A DNA stretch of 64,000 bases, taken from contig WOFQ01000030.1 in the NCBI GenBank assembly GCA_012184525.1, forward strand, positions 62,001-126,000. The letters run 5' to 3'. The DNA is from Xenoacremonium recifei (Eukaryota; Ascomycota; Sordariomycetes; Hypocreales; Nectriaceae). Each line of letters starts with the position of its first letter. Positions within the stretch are counted from its first letter, which is position 1. The notes beneath the pieces are model-generated. The model was not told where the DNA came from. It did no database searches and saw only the letters and a list, made by a program, of their open reading frames with translations. A program made the position numbers and the translations under genes. Below, piece after piece: positions 10,832 through 20,180 of the stretch.

Positions 10832-12168
10832 TCACAATTCAGGGGTATCTGCTATTCTATAGAATAGGTCAACGGGGGTAATGTCGCAGTTATCTGAGCC
10901 GAGATCAGTCAACTTACCTCGCAATGAGCTTCTTAGCCGAAACAGAATTCTCCCGTAATCTTTGTACACCTGCCAAAATTCCATCGAGTCCGTTCGGTAG
11001 GATTTCATATGGATGAACTGCCAGGTCCCCCTTAGCAAGAAGGTAAGAGATGTATCGATAGAACCAGTGGCCAAAGTCTTTATCTGCTGCAGCTCGCTCC
11101 TCGGTAATCCAGGGGTGCTTTCGTCCATAGGAGCTGGGAACAAATGTCAAGGAGAAGTTAACCCCTTCTGGCCACTGCCACGAGTCGTCCATCTCTACCG
11201 CCGGATCCAACATGTTAATTTGCCCTCCCCCAAATGCCACAAGAACATCAGTGAGTATCTTATGGCTCCCAAAGTCTGAGACGGCGTCGAGAATATGATG
11301 AAGCTCCTTCCCCATTCCCCGCACGACGTCGATGATCCTCTCGGCCACGTTCCCGTCACGATAATCAATGATATGCGTTGCCGCATTCAGCGACTTGACA
11401 TATTCAATTCCATTCCCGGCAACAGTAATGATGGGATTGAGCTTGCTGAGCTTGGCAAGCTGTAGCGCGTAGGCACCTACCGCGGTTGAGCCTCCGTAAA
11501 TAAGAATTGGAGGCCCATCACCGGATGCGGCTGCGGCAGACGTTGGCAACGGAAGTTGAAGTGCTTGATACAGCGAAATACCCGCCGTCATTGTAACTAG
11601 CGGCAGACCAGCCCCTTCCTCGAAAGAAATGTTGGGCGGCAAGCGGAAGGTCGATGAAGCGAAGGCAATTGCGTATTCAGCGTAACCACCATGTGGCTCT
11701 GCCAACTGGTGGAATGCAGCGACACGATCACCAACTTGATATTCCCATACACCCTCTCCCGTACTCGCTATGAAGCCAGCTATATCATCACCAGCATTGA
11801 GTGCCTCGCTCTCATCTCGATCTTCAGTGTGCTACCAAATACGTGGTTAACTGCAAACCGTCTAACCAAGTTCGAACTGTTCTGAGAATGGCCAGGACTC
11901 TGAGTGCATTTCTCACCTTCCAGTCTTTGGGGTTCAACCCAGTCGCGACGACTTTGATTAGAACTTCGTTGGGTCCGGGCTTCCTAAAAATTATTTGTAT
12001 CAGCAAAGCTTCGCATTTTTGCGACGTGTTGGAAATTGGACGAAAAGTCAGACAAAGTCATATTGAATGAAAAATGGTGGGGTCTGCTAACGGAATGTCA
12101 ACATTGCGCCGCAATGCTGTATATTTTGGATCTCCAAAGAGGGCAACCTCCTGCATCTTCTCAGCCAT
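10832..12168 (-). CDS. Zinc-type alcohol dehydrogenase / trans-enoyl reductase (toxD-like MDR)
   Basis: Four exons (12168-12092, 11983-11917, 11810-10918, 10856-10832) keep phase and give 353 aa. Motifs in order are KPGPNEVLIKVVATGLNPKD (GroES-like start), GDDIAGF, GDRVAAFH, GGYAEYAI, and the NADPH loop GGSTAVGAYALQLAKL. The structural-zinc cysteines of classical ADHs are absent, as in toxD/LovC-type reductases. The 25-nt last exon adds IADTPEL, matching the conserved C-terminal strand. Reading through without that intron would end prematurely at LIAR. The acceptor of intron 2 (ATGAG) is the least certain boundary. Members reduce enoyl or quinone substrates with NADPH, often beside a polyketide synthase. 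None is present here, so the substrate is open. Confidence 0.88.
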
Positions 12169-13215
12169 CGGAACGAAGTGAACTAGAGAGAGTCGAAGAT
12201 AGTTTAGGATTGAGACAATTGTAGACTTTGGTTTTGAAGAGCCAACGTACGACGGCTAATATATACCTAAAATTTGCCGTACCAGGCACAGGCTTCACTT
12301 AGTTGGCAGCCAACACCAGTCCAACCCAAAAGGGAGGCGCTCCATTCTAGGCATCGTCTATTCTGCACTTGTCTAAGAAGCGCCCGCCGAGACTCGTACT
12401 TTGTGGAGGGCTCTAACCAGCTGCCTTGACAGTGGAGAGCTGCTGGCAAGGGATGGCGACCCCTCACACTAAGCCCTACTAGGAGGGTGCAGAGAGCAAG
12501 GAACATTATAAGGAGTACGGCAGAGAGAACACCCTTGGAGGATGATAAGGCAGCTCTCTCGTCACGAGCTTGATGCGGTTGGCACCAGATATTTGTGAAT
12601 TTTTACATCTCAATTCTGAATGATGGGACCACGTCACGATTCGGTCAGGCAGCAATCACTCTCTTCCGCCACATGGGGATGCGCACAGCGCCAAAGAGTG
12701 ACAGAATTATGGAAGTTCATTGTTACTAAATGCCGACTCTACACACTGCGAAAACCTTGTAATAATAGTATTTGTCTCTTTCTGTGCCCGCAACAGACTG
12801 ATAAGGGAGATAGGGTAGCCCAATGCAGATCCCCCATTCTCACTCAATCTCTCCCTCGCGTCTCTGCTTCGAACCAATTCCTGCTGAACCAACAGTGGGG
12901 TTGAACTATTTGGCCTGTACTCTGCATAGCCGTCAGATAATGAAAGGGTGCTGAATGCTCTGAACCCCGTCCGTTTCATCTCACAAGTTAATTCAAGGGC
13001 CAAACAGGGAGGGGTACGAAATGATGCGACAACTCCTGTGCCACTGTATGTAATCGAAGTCGTTGTGTTGGCACATGTACTAGATTTGCCTTCGCCATCT
13101 CTCTCATTATCATCAGCTATGGTGCTAGACCCCTCCTTGAAATAGCGCCTTTACCTGGAAGTGAATGAGTAAACCGGCTGACTACAACGAGTGCATACTC
13201 TCGGACCTCTAATAT
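12169..13215. other. Intergenic spacer, about 1 kb
   Basis: This is the upstream region of the enoyl reductase and the downstream region of the ADP-ribosylglycohydrolase gene. A 98-codon minus-strand frame (12707-13003) lacks conserved features. No repeat or RNA gene was recognised. Confidence 0.35.
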
Positions 13216-15345
13216 TCAGGCCTCTAAAGGCGCAATAGTGATGCTATCGGCTGCTAGTGAACCATTCGTCACTACTAATCCTACACCTCCACCAACATAA
13301 TCTTCATCGAAGGCCATCAAATCTATTTCCCCAACTCGACCCCGTATGTCACTTCCTCGTAAGATAAGGTGGACATCATACTTGACATCGCATTTCCAGT
13401 CAAAGCGCTTGCTCGCGAGTTCCACCCTCTTCTCATCTGCAGCCTTCACCAAGGCGATCCGGTTGTCCTTGGTAAACATCAAGGCATAGTATCGGTTTAG
13501 CCCCCGTACTCGAGCCGCCACCCCCATCGGCCCGCCGAAATTGACGACGAAGTTTGACACAACCACCTGATAATCAGTCCAATCTCTTGTCCCTTGATAC
13601 AGGATACCCTCCTCACGACTCTGAGCGAGAAAGAATGATGGCCCCATCTCCGTGTGCATCTTGTCAACGGAGTTGACCCAAGCCCGCCGCCAGAAACTTT
13701 GAGGTTTTTTGGCTATTCTTTGCAAAGTCATTCGAGGTACACCATCCCATCTCAGACTACGAAGGTGCACTTCGCCGTCGAGAGCGGGAGAACCTTCAGC
13801 AGTGCTTATTGCCAGGCCAATCTGTTGGATAGGCCAGTTCGCCAGTTTGGCTGGAAGTGTCCACTCAAGGACCTTATCCTGCCCAGGCTTGATAAGCACC
13901 CAGTCGCTGTCTACCGTCATGAGCTCATCGCTTTCATTGTATGCTTTGAGCCTCAGACATACATTCAAGCCGAACGTGTTGTTCTCAGCTGCGTGTATTT
14001 CGGCCTCAAGCCGTTGTCCAGGATAGACCAGAGGCGATGCCATCATGTCATAGTTTCGATCCACCTGTAAGATGTCCAATGGGGTAAAGGTATCGGTCAT
14101 GACTTCTATCGGACCGCATTTCGGTGTAAGATCCTTCATCTGAATTTCGAGGCTGTCGATTCCGCGTGACTTGGTTTGGCATATGCGAATTCTGATCGAA
14201 GAACCAGGATCCGATGTCACTTGAAATCCCTGAACACTGCCGGGAAGACAAAAATGGAACTGGGCACCATGTTTTGGGGGTGGTAGCAATGGATGACCTG
14301 ACAGTAGGCAACCAAGATTGGCTATATCATAGGCGATCCGAGCTGCATTGTTGATGGAATAGCCACCATCAGCACTCGAGATGATGGCTCGATCTGCAAG
14401 CGGACCCAGCCAATCGGGACCTCCTTCAAAGGCAGATAGGCCATGCATTAAAGCAACGAGACACCCAATATTCCCAGAATTGCAGTCTGTATCCCAGCCA
14501 CAGGTGTTGATGATATGCATAGCCTCGTGAAAGTTATCACCTCCACAGAGAAGTGCCATAATCATGATGGCGTGATTGGGGATGACATGACAAATCCCCA
14601 GATACTTGTCATATCCATAAGTATCTTGAATTCGCTGACGTGTCTTTCTCCAGTTGCCATCTTCGCGCGTCCAATTGCGGACGTCATTGATCATGCGAGA
14701 GATGAGTGACTCTTTCGGAACAAGACTGAGGCCAACATCGAGGAGATGGTTCACGTCCTTGGACAGAAACGCCTCGGCCTCCATAGCCGCCCACAACTTT
14801 GCGGCCAGCACTGCCTCGCCGTCATGGCTCACTCGCCCAGCAGTCTCTGCAAGTTGTGAAGCGAGTGCTGGATCTCCGGGAGCTACCATGGCCCAGCCAT
14901 CAATGAAAATCTGGGCACCAATTTGCTCAGCAACAGTGCAACCATTCGTGGCGATGGAGCCGCTGTGAGGAGCAGCAATGCCATTCTTCAGATTCAGAAA
15001 GGCAGTATGCTCGGTTGAGATGCCGTTCCCACCCCACCAAAAGATAGTCCGACCCTCGATAACCTGGTTTAGCCAGGTCTTGCCGACATCTTCAGACGAA
15101 AGCCCCTTGTGGACGCCGTGCTCTTCCAACGCCCGAACAAACGTAAATGTCCCCGAAACATCGTCGTCGATGACTACCAATGGCAGGCCTAGTCTATCGT
15201 GGACATAGTAGGTGATGTCACCGAGTTTCTCTTGAATCTCGTGATAGGTCCAATTCTCGAACGGCCGGCCGAGATACACACCAACCAACTTGCCAAGAAC
15301 CCCGGCATACACTCGTTGCAAGTAGTCTTCCGGTAGCGACGGCAT
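13216..15345 (-). CDS. ADP-ribosylglycohydrolase-family protein with C-terminal lectin/LamG-like domain
   Basis: This is a single exon of 709 aa. Residues 1-345 match the ADP-ribosyl_GH fold. There is an N-terminal GKLVGVYLGRPFE loop, an IDDD metal site at 59-62, an N-H pair in VIPNHAIMIMALL, and a second metal site GWDTDCNSGNIG with Asp285/Asp287. So both halves of the binuclear Mg site look intact. A linker with beta-rich sequence follows (about 360-530). The last 160 residues (DWTDYQVVV, RVRGLNRYYAL, GGGVGLVV) resemble LamG/DUF1080-like beta-sandwich domains that bind glycans. No signal peptide is seen, so it should be cytoplasmic. It is divergent from a sugar transporter with a 695-bp shared promoter. 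Hydrolysis of an imported N- or O-glycoside, rather than protein de-ADP-ribosylation, is the likelier role (inference). Confidence 0.88.
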   Translation of the reverse strand: MPSLPEDYLQRVYAGVLGKLVGVYLGRPFENWTYHEIQEKLGDITYYVHDRLGLPLVVIDDDVSGTFTFVRALEEHGVHKGLSSEDVGKTWLNQVIEGRTIFWWGGNGISTEHTAFLNLKNGIAAPHSGSIATNGCTVAEQIGAQIFIDGWAMVAPGDPALASQLAETAGRVSHDGEAVLAAKLWAAMEAEAFLSKDVNHLLDVGLSLVPKESLISRMINDVRNWTREDGNWRKTRQRIQDTYGYDKYLGICHVIPNHAIMIMALLCGGDNFHEAMHIINTCGWDTDCNSGNIGCLVALMHGLSAFEGGPDWLGPLADRAIISSADGGYSINNAARIAYDIANLGCLLSGHPLLPPPKHGAQFHFCLPGSVQGFQVTSDPGSSIRIRICQTKSRGIDSLEIQMKDLTPKCGPIEVMTDTFTPLDILQVDRNYDMMASPLVYPGQRLEAEIHAAENNTFGLNVCLRLKAYNESDELMTVDSDWVLIKPGQDKVLEWTLPAKLANWPIQQIGLAISTAEGSPALDGEVHLRSLRWDGVPRMTLQRIAKKPQSFWRRAWVNSVDKMHTEMGPSFFLAQSREEGILYQGTRDWTDYQVVVSNFVVNFGGPMGVAARVRGLNRYYALMFTKDNRIALVKAADEKRVELASKRFDWKCDVKYDVHLILRGSDIRGRVGEIDLMAFDEDYVGGGVGLVVTNGSLAADSITIAPLEA

Positions 15346-16040
15346 ATTCGGTTGTTCAAGGTTGTCAAAGTCGTAATAGAGAGATGGTCATTGATTGTTT
15401 AAAGGGCGTTTCAAGGCGGAGGTGGGGGACGGCTCCATCGATTCCTTGACCCCGCGATGACAAATACTGTCCGAATTCGCTTTGTTGCACCACCAAAGCA
15501 GGATTGAAGCGCCCACGTTGTTTCAAAGTGGGAGAGGAGTAGCATCGGAACATTCCCCAAAGACCTCGTGATACAGACACGTCTTTTTGCGTATCAAACC
15601 TCTCACGGTAGCAGCCCTGACAAGAATGGGGCGATAGGGGACTCGATGATCTGCGTTGTCCCCGGAACGCAGCGATAGCCGCCTATCTCAGCAAGGAAAC
15701 AGTCTGGCATCTTTCGAGGCTCTAGCAACGGCACAAGCAAGAACAAAAAATTTATCAAGTAGAACATACGGGCAATATGGCTAGGGCATACCGTGACGCG
15801 ATGGTGTTTGCATAGGACTCGAATACCGCGAAAATGGGATCACGTGAGATCAGTTTGACACATTGATTACTTTGCTCGTGCCATGATCTAGAGTGGGGAA
15901 GATGGACAATACTGCCGAGTGCGGAGGAGAAGGATGGCATAACTAGGCGATAGACAGACCTTCAACCCATATAAGGATGCGTTTCCCCATTCTTTGCCTC
16001 ATCTCCTCATGCCATCCTCGAAATACTAAGCAGAACGACA
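15346..16040. promoter_or_regulatory. Shared divergent promoter region (glycohydrolase / sugar transporter)
   Basis: The 695-bp spacer lies between two start codons pointing outwards. It contains CACGTG near 15841-15846 and several CGG/CCG triplets that could serve zinc-cluster regulators. No experimentally defined site can be claimed. Confidence 0.4.
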
Positions 16041-17661
16041 ATGGCAAACCGGAAAATCGCACGTTTTGTTCCACGAGACAAGAGATGGCTCGTAGCCTGT
16101 TTGATTGCGGTCTCGGTAGTGGATTCGGTGGTATGTTCTCTGCCCTGCGCCCAGTTGAGCGCACATAGTTGTCAACTCTGACAGGACAATGGCTTCAATC
16201 CAGCTCGTCGGCTATGATAGCTCGTTGATGGGCAGCCTCAACGTGATGCCGACTTACAGCAGCTATTTTACCCTCACGACAGCCACCAAGTCCCTTAACA
16301 CGGCCATCTCATACGTTGGTGGTGCAGCAATTGCCCCTTTCGCTGGCTTCTTGGCAGACTGGCGAGGTCGCCGAGAGTGTATTTTTTGGTCTGCCTTGAT
16401 AGCACTCATCGGGGGGGTTATCCAGGGGTCGGCGCAGAACATCGGGATGTTCATAGCGGGAAGATGTATTGTCGGTGCGGGAATGGGCTTGGCCCAGACT
16501 GCTGCGCCAACACTTGTGGCAGAGACGACACCAGTTGAGTATCGAGGATTTGCCCTGGGCATGTACTACGCTTGTTGGGGAGTAGGCACTTTGATTGCAG
16601 CGGGAATCTGCTACGGGGTAGGCCACCAGCCTGCTAAGCAAACCCGTCTTTTCACTGACCTGTCTCTACTCTAGACTCAGCATATCGGCACTACATTTGC
16701 TTGGCGCATCCCAAGTCTCCTCCAGGTTGTGCCCAGCATCGCGTGCTTTTGTCTTTTGCCGTTCATTCCGGAATCGCCTCGTTGGCTCATCAGTCATGAT
16801 CGACACGACGAAGCCTTTGAGATCCTCCAGATCGCAAACGGTACTGATATAGACGAGGTCCAGGTCCATTATCGTGAGATCGCGGATACCATACGCTTTG
16901 AGAAAGAACATAGCATGTCCTTGGTTGAGTCACTTTCCAAGAAGTCCAATCGGAAACGGCTATTGATTACTACAACCTTCTCAGCTATCGTCATGCTACC
17001 CGGAACCAACATTATTACGTTCTATTTCGGTGATATGCTTGAAGGTGCCGGCATTCAGAGCGCGAACACCCAACTTCAGATCAACATCATCCTCACCTCT
17101 TGGACGTTGGTGGTTGCAGTCGCGTCGTCCTGGTTCACCGATTGGTTGAGTCGCAGATGGCTATGTGCCATTAGTCTACTCTTCCAGATGGCCTTCATGT
17201 TTATATTCGGCGGCCTCACAAAATTGTACGGAGAGTCAACTGAGAATTCTGGCATCTATGGTACAATTGCGATCATCTTCTTGTATAACGCAGCGTACAA
17301 TTGGGGAATCACTCCATTGACAGTGTTATACCCACCCGAAGTCCTGTGCTTCGAGATTCGAAGCGTAGGCATGGGTATTTACACATTTGCAACAAAGTCC
17401 TGTGGCTTGTTAGCTGCTATGGCAATTCCTTTCGGCCTGCAGGCCATTGGGTGGAAGTTCTACATGGTAAACGGCTGCTTTGACTTGCTCATGGTTATTT
17501 TCGTGCTTCTGGTCTGGGTGGAAACTCGAGGGTTAACCCTTGAAGAAGTTGACATCTTGTTTGACGAGGAAAAGCATGTAAAGGTCTCTGAGCAAGTGAA
17601 ACTCGAGATTGAGATGGGCCTTGAGGAAGACAAGAAGGTCTCGAAAGTAGAGCCGGTTTGA
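16041..17661 (+). CDS. MFS sugar/general-substrate transporter (5' end unresolved)
   Basis: Exons from about 16186 to 16617 and 16675 to 17661 join in phase and encode at least 471 aa. Family marks are GYDSSLMGSLNVMP, DWRGRRE (loop 2-3), PESPRWL after TM6, and VETRGLTLEE after TM12. The likely first exon is 16041-16130 (MANRKIARFVPRDKRW, then a hydrophobic run), with a good GTATGT donor. However, with the only good acceptor (16184) the phase is off by one base, and other GT/AG pairs do not repair it convincingly. Translation could instead start at ATG 16189, which would lose most of TM1. The protein sits in the plasma membrane and should import a hexose, oligosaccharide or related polyol. It is divergent from the ADP-ribosylglycohydrolase-family gene, suggesting paired function. 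Confidence 0.82.
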
Positions 17662-17953
17662 AGAATTGAACGGGACGACATCGTGTTTCTCAATTACCAG
17701 TACAAACCAAGCTTCCAGTGCCTAGAAGTAGGCAGATATCCTTGCCTCGTGTGAATTTAGGTTACCAGACTAATTGAAATTAACTCCCCTCAATTTATGT
17801 CGAGGTTGCTACTTAGGATAGTCTAACCCTGATTTGGGGATCTGATGGATCAACCTTTCCACCGAATCTCTACCAAGGATCAGTATGCAAATACATTTTG
17901 AGCTCGGAATTCTTTTCTTCATTGACATGATTTGGACGAGTGCCCTCGTAGCC

Positions 17954-17979
17954 AAAAAAAAAAAAAAAAAAAACCCCCC
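17954..17979 (+). repeat. Homopolymer tract A20 followed by C6
   Basis: Twenty A residues are directly followed by six C residues. It is prone to length error in sequencing and is not flanked by a recognisable retroelement. Confidence 0.9.
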
Positions 17980-18310
17980 GGCGTTTTCTGGTTCGACGGG
18001 GCCAAGTTAAAGCCATCTCCCTCACCATTACCAGCTGAAACGGCGTCAGTTTGACAGGCATTCCTCACGTGAAAAAAAAAACGGCCCAATACATTATCGA
18101 TTAATTAGCTCGGCTGCTTATCTACCCGTTCATAAAAAGCCGGTGAGAGAGTCCGGTACTGGTCCAGGGAGTCAGCGGTCAAGATTAGGTCTTCAAGCTA
18201 GCAAGTTCCCGTCGGTCTAGCAAGCGCATGCCCGCTTTTTTGGGTCATATGGCCCGTTTAGCTAACGTTCTTTCGCGAAAAAGAGTGTCGGAATGGCCAA
18301 TGAAAACTTC

Positions 18311-18342
18311 ATGTGCATACACATGTGCATCCACATGTACAT
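18311..18342. repeat. Imperfect ACATGT/GTGCAT repeat
   Basis: Three overlapping copies of an ACATGTGCAT-like unit, each with the palindrome ACATGT or its variant, occur within 32 bp. It is a possible protein-binding cluster or just a simple repeat. Confidence 0.5.
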
Positions 18343-18861
18343 CTTCTCTTCAGCCTGGCCCGCGTGGATGTCTTGAGTACAGTCATTTGTGCGTTTGATA
18401 TCGCTCGTAAATTTACGCAACAAATGTAACGATAGAACAATAGATTTATTTGTTGTGCTGGACCGAGAAATGTTTTTGTGCTGCAGCCTCGAGTATTGTC
18501 AAACCTCGACACAAGATCACAGACCAAAAAAAAACGAAAAAGCAACGAGCAACGCTGTACTAGTACTGCGTTCCCACGAGCAGCTCCTTGACATTTGAGT
18601 TCTGGACTCCCACTTGCCTTGGATGGTGATTACCTACTGCCAAAGATGTTGCTTCTCCCAGATAAGATTTCGGCGGTAAGTTTCTCTCTTTGACTGAGTT
18701 CCCAGACGGAAGAACTAAACAAGACATTTCCCATAGCAGCCACTATTAGGCGAAAGGAAACAGACAAAACCCCGTAGTTTTCTATACAAACTAGTCCCAG
18801 CTGGCATCGTGTACGTACCGGCACCACTCACGGTGGTTTTCTTTCTGACAGCAAAATAAAG

Positions 18862-19729
18862 GCTTCTCGTCTTGTCCCTCATTTTGCTCAACGGTTTTAC
18901 GACTGCGCATCCGTTTCGAGAGTTTCCCGACAATCCTGTCGTTTCAGATCCAATACCATGTCACTCCCATAATGATTATACGCATCGAGTGCCGCTATTT
19001 GATGCGCTGCAGGCCGGTTGCACGAGCGTCGAAGCCGATGTTTGGGCTCGTGGCGACGAGCTCTTGCTCAGCCATACAGGTTGGATGTTTGACCCCAAAA
19101 AGACTCTGACAAGTCTTTACGTGGATCCAATCCTCAAGATGCTGGACACAAAGAACAAAGCTCGTCCGAACGCCTCTTCCACCTTGGGCCTTTTCGATTC
19201 CCAACCGACACAGCCTCTTGTCTTGTTGATAGACTTTAAAACAGATCCAAACGAGACTTGGCCCTTGGTCGAGGAGAAGCTCGACCCTTTGCGTCAAGCC
19301 GGTTATCTAAGCTACCATGATGGCGACAAGTTTCACCCACGGGCTATCACTGTGGTAGCATCTGGGCATGCTGATCTGGGTCGACCTGGTTTCGACAAAA
19401 ATCGAGGGGATGTTTTCATAGATGCTAGGCTTCACAAGCTCGGCTCTGTTGAGTACAACCGAACAAACTCCTACTACGCAAGTGTCTCTTTCAGAGGATC
19501 GATTGGTATTGTGTGGTTCGGCTGGTTTACTTCGCAACAATTATCGAAAGTACGGACGCAGATCCATGATGCCCACGAGAAAAATCTGTTGGTTCGATAC
19601 TGGGACCTGCCAAGCTGGCCGTGGATCGTGAAAAAGAGAGTCTGGAGTATCCTGAGGCAGGAAGGCGTGGATATAATTAATGTTGATCACCCTCGGAGGT
19701 TTTCCGAGTATCTAAGTCATAATACCTAG
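18862..19729 (+). CDS. AIM6-like / PI-PLC-type phosphodiesterase (GDPD superfamily)
   Basis: The main exon encodes about 288 aa and lacks an ATG near its start, so at least one 5' exon is missing from my model. An acceptor at AATAAAG|G (18860-18861) opens a frame beginning LLVLSLILLNGFTTA, a plausible signal-peptide core. Catalytic-type motifs follow: CHSHNDYTHRVPLFDALQAG with the paired histidines, VEADVWARGDELLLSH with Glu/Asp, and LLIDFKTD. The order is that of fungal proteins annotated as altered inheritance of mitochondria 6 homologues. The end matches too, with VDIINVDHPRRF. Members are predicted to cleave phosphodiesters such as glycerophosphodiesters, but the yeast protein's substrate is not established. 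The signal-like start suggests secretion or ER entry. Confidence 0.8.
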
Positions 19730-20180
19730 GAATCAGTCTAGGCTCCAAGATTTAACATAGATCAGCAGGCAGGCTATATAGGAACAGTTTAAACTAGCGA
19801 TGATTTGAATGGGAATTTATGCAGGGCAATTACCACGATTGGGATCCTAAGCGCCAACGTCAAGTCATTCCTTAGCATGCATAGGTTGGCCTTATGAGCC
19901 CTTGCTTGTTTGATGATGGTTGTCTATCCATCTACAATCGCTCAGGTTCATGGTACAATCAAGGGTCCAATCAAGGGAGTATAAGTATTCCAATGGAGTT
20001 AGGGAACCATTGATGATAAGAGCAAGAAAAATGACAGGTTTGTCACTCGTACCTCTGAGAAGCTGCTTTCCCGTCACACTCTCTGAGTCACATTCTACTG
20101 AGTGATTCATCGTATGAAGTTGAATTCCTCTTCCGTTGCACCCCCCATCATCATCAAATGGACGAGCTAGCCTGTATACT
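19730..20180. other. Spacer between convergent genes
   Basis: About 450 bp lie between the stop codons of the AIM6-like gene and the zinc-cluster regulator. It should hold both 3' UTRs. Nothing else is recognised. Confidence 0.35.

Larger units (their letters stand above)
17662..18861. other. Intergenic spacer, about 1.2 kb, with simple repeats
   Basis: It holds an A20/C6 tract (17954-17979), an ACATGT-rich imperfect repeat (18311-18342) and an AT-rich stretch near 18090-18110. A first exon of the AIM6-like gene probably lies near 18640-18850, but I could not place it. Confidence 0.4.

Noticed and set aside
12707..13003. 98-codon frame on the minus strand
   Set aside because: No conserved motif was found and the start is not supported by context.
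13654..15208. Long open frames on the plus strand (up to 138 codons)
   Set aside because: They are antisense to the ADP-ribosylglycohydrolase-family gene and carry no motifs.
17954..17979. A20 tract considered as the tail of a LINE or SINE insertion
   Set aside because: No target-site duplication or element body can be seen on either side.
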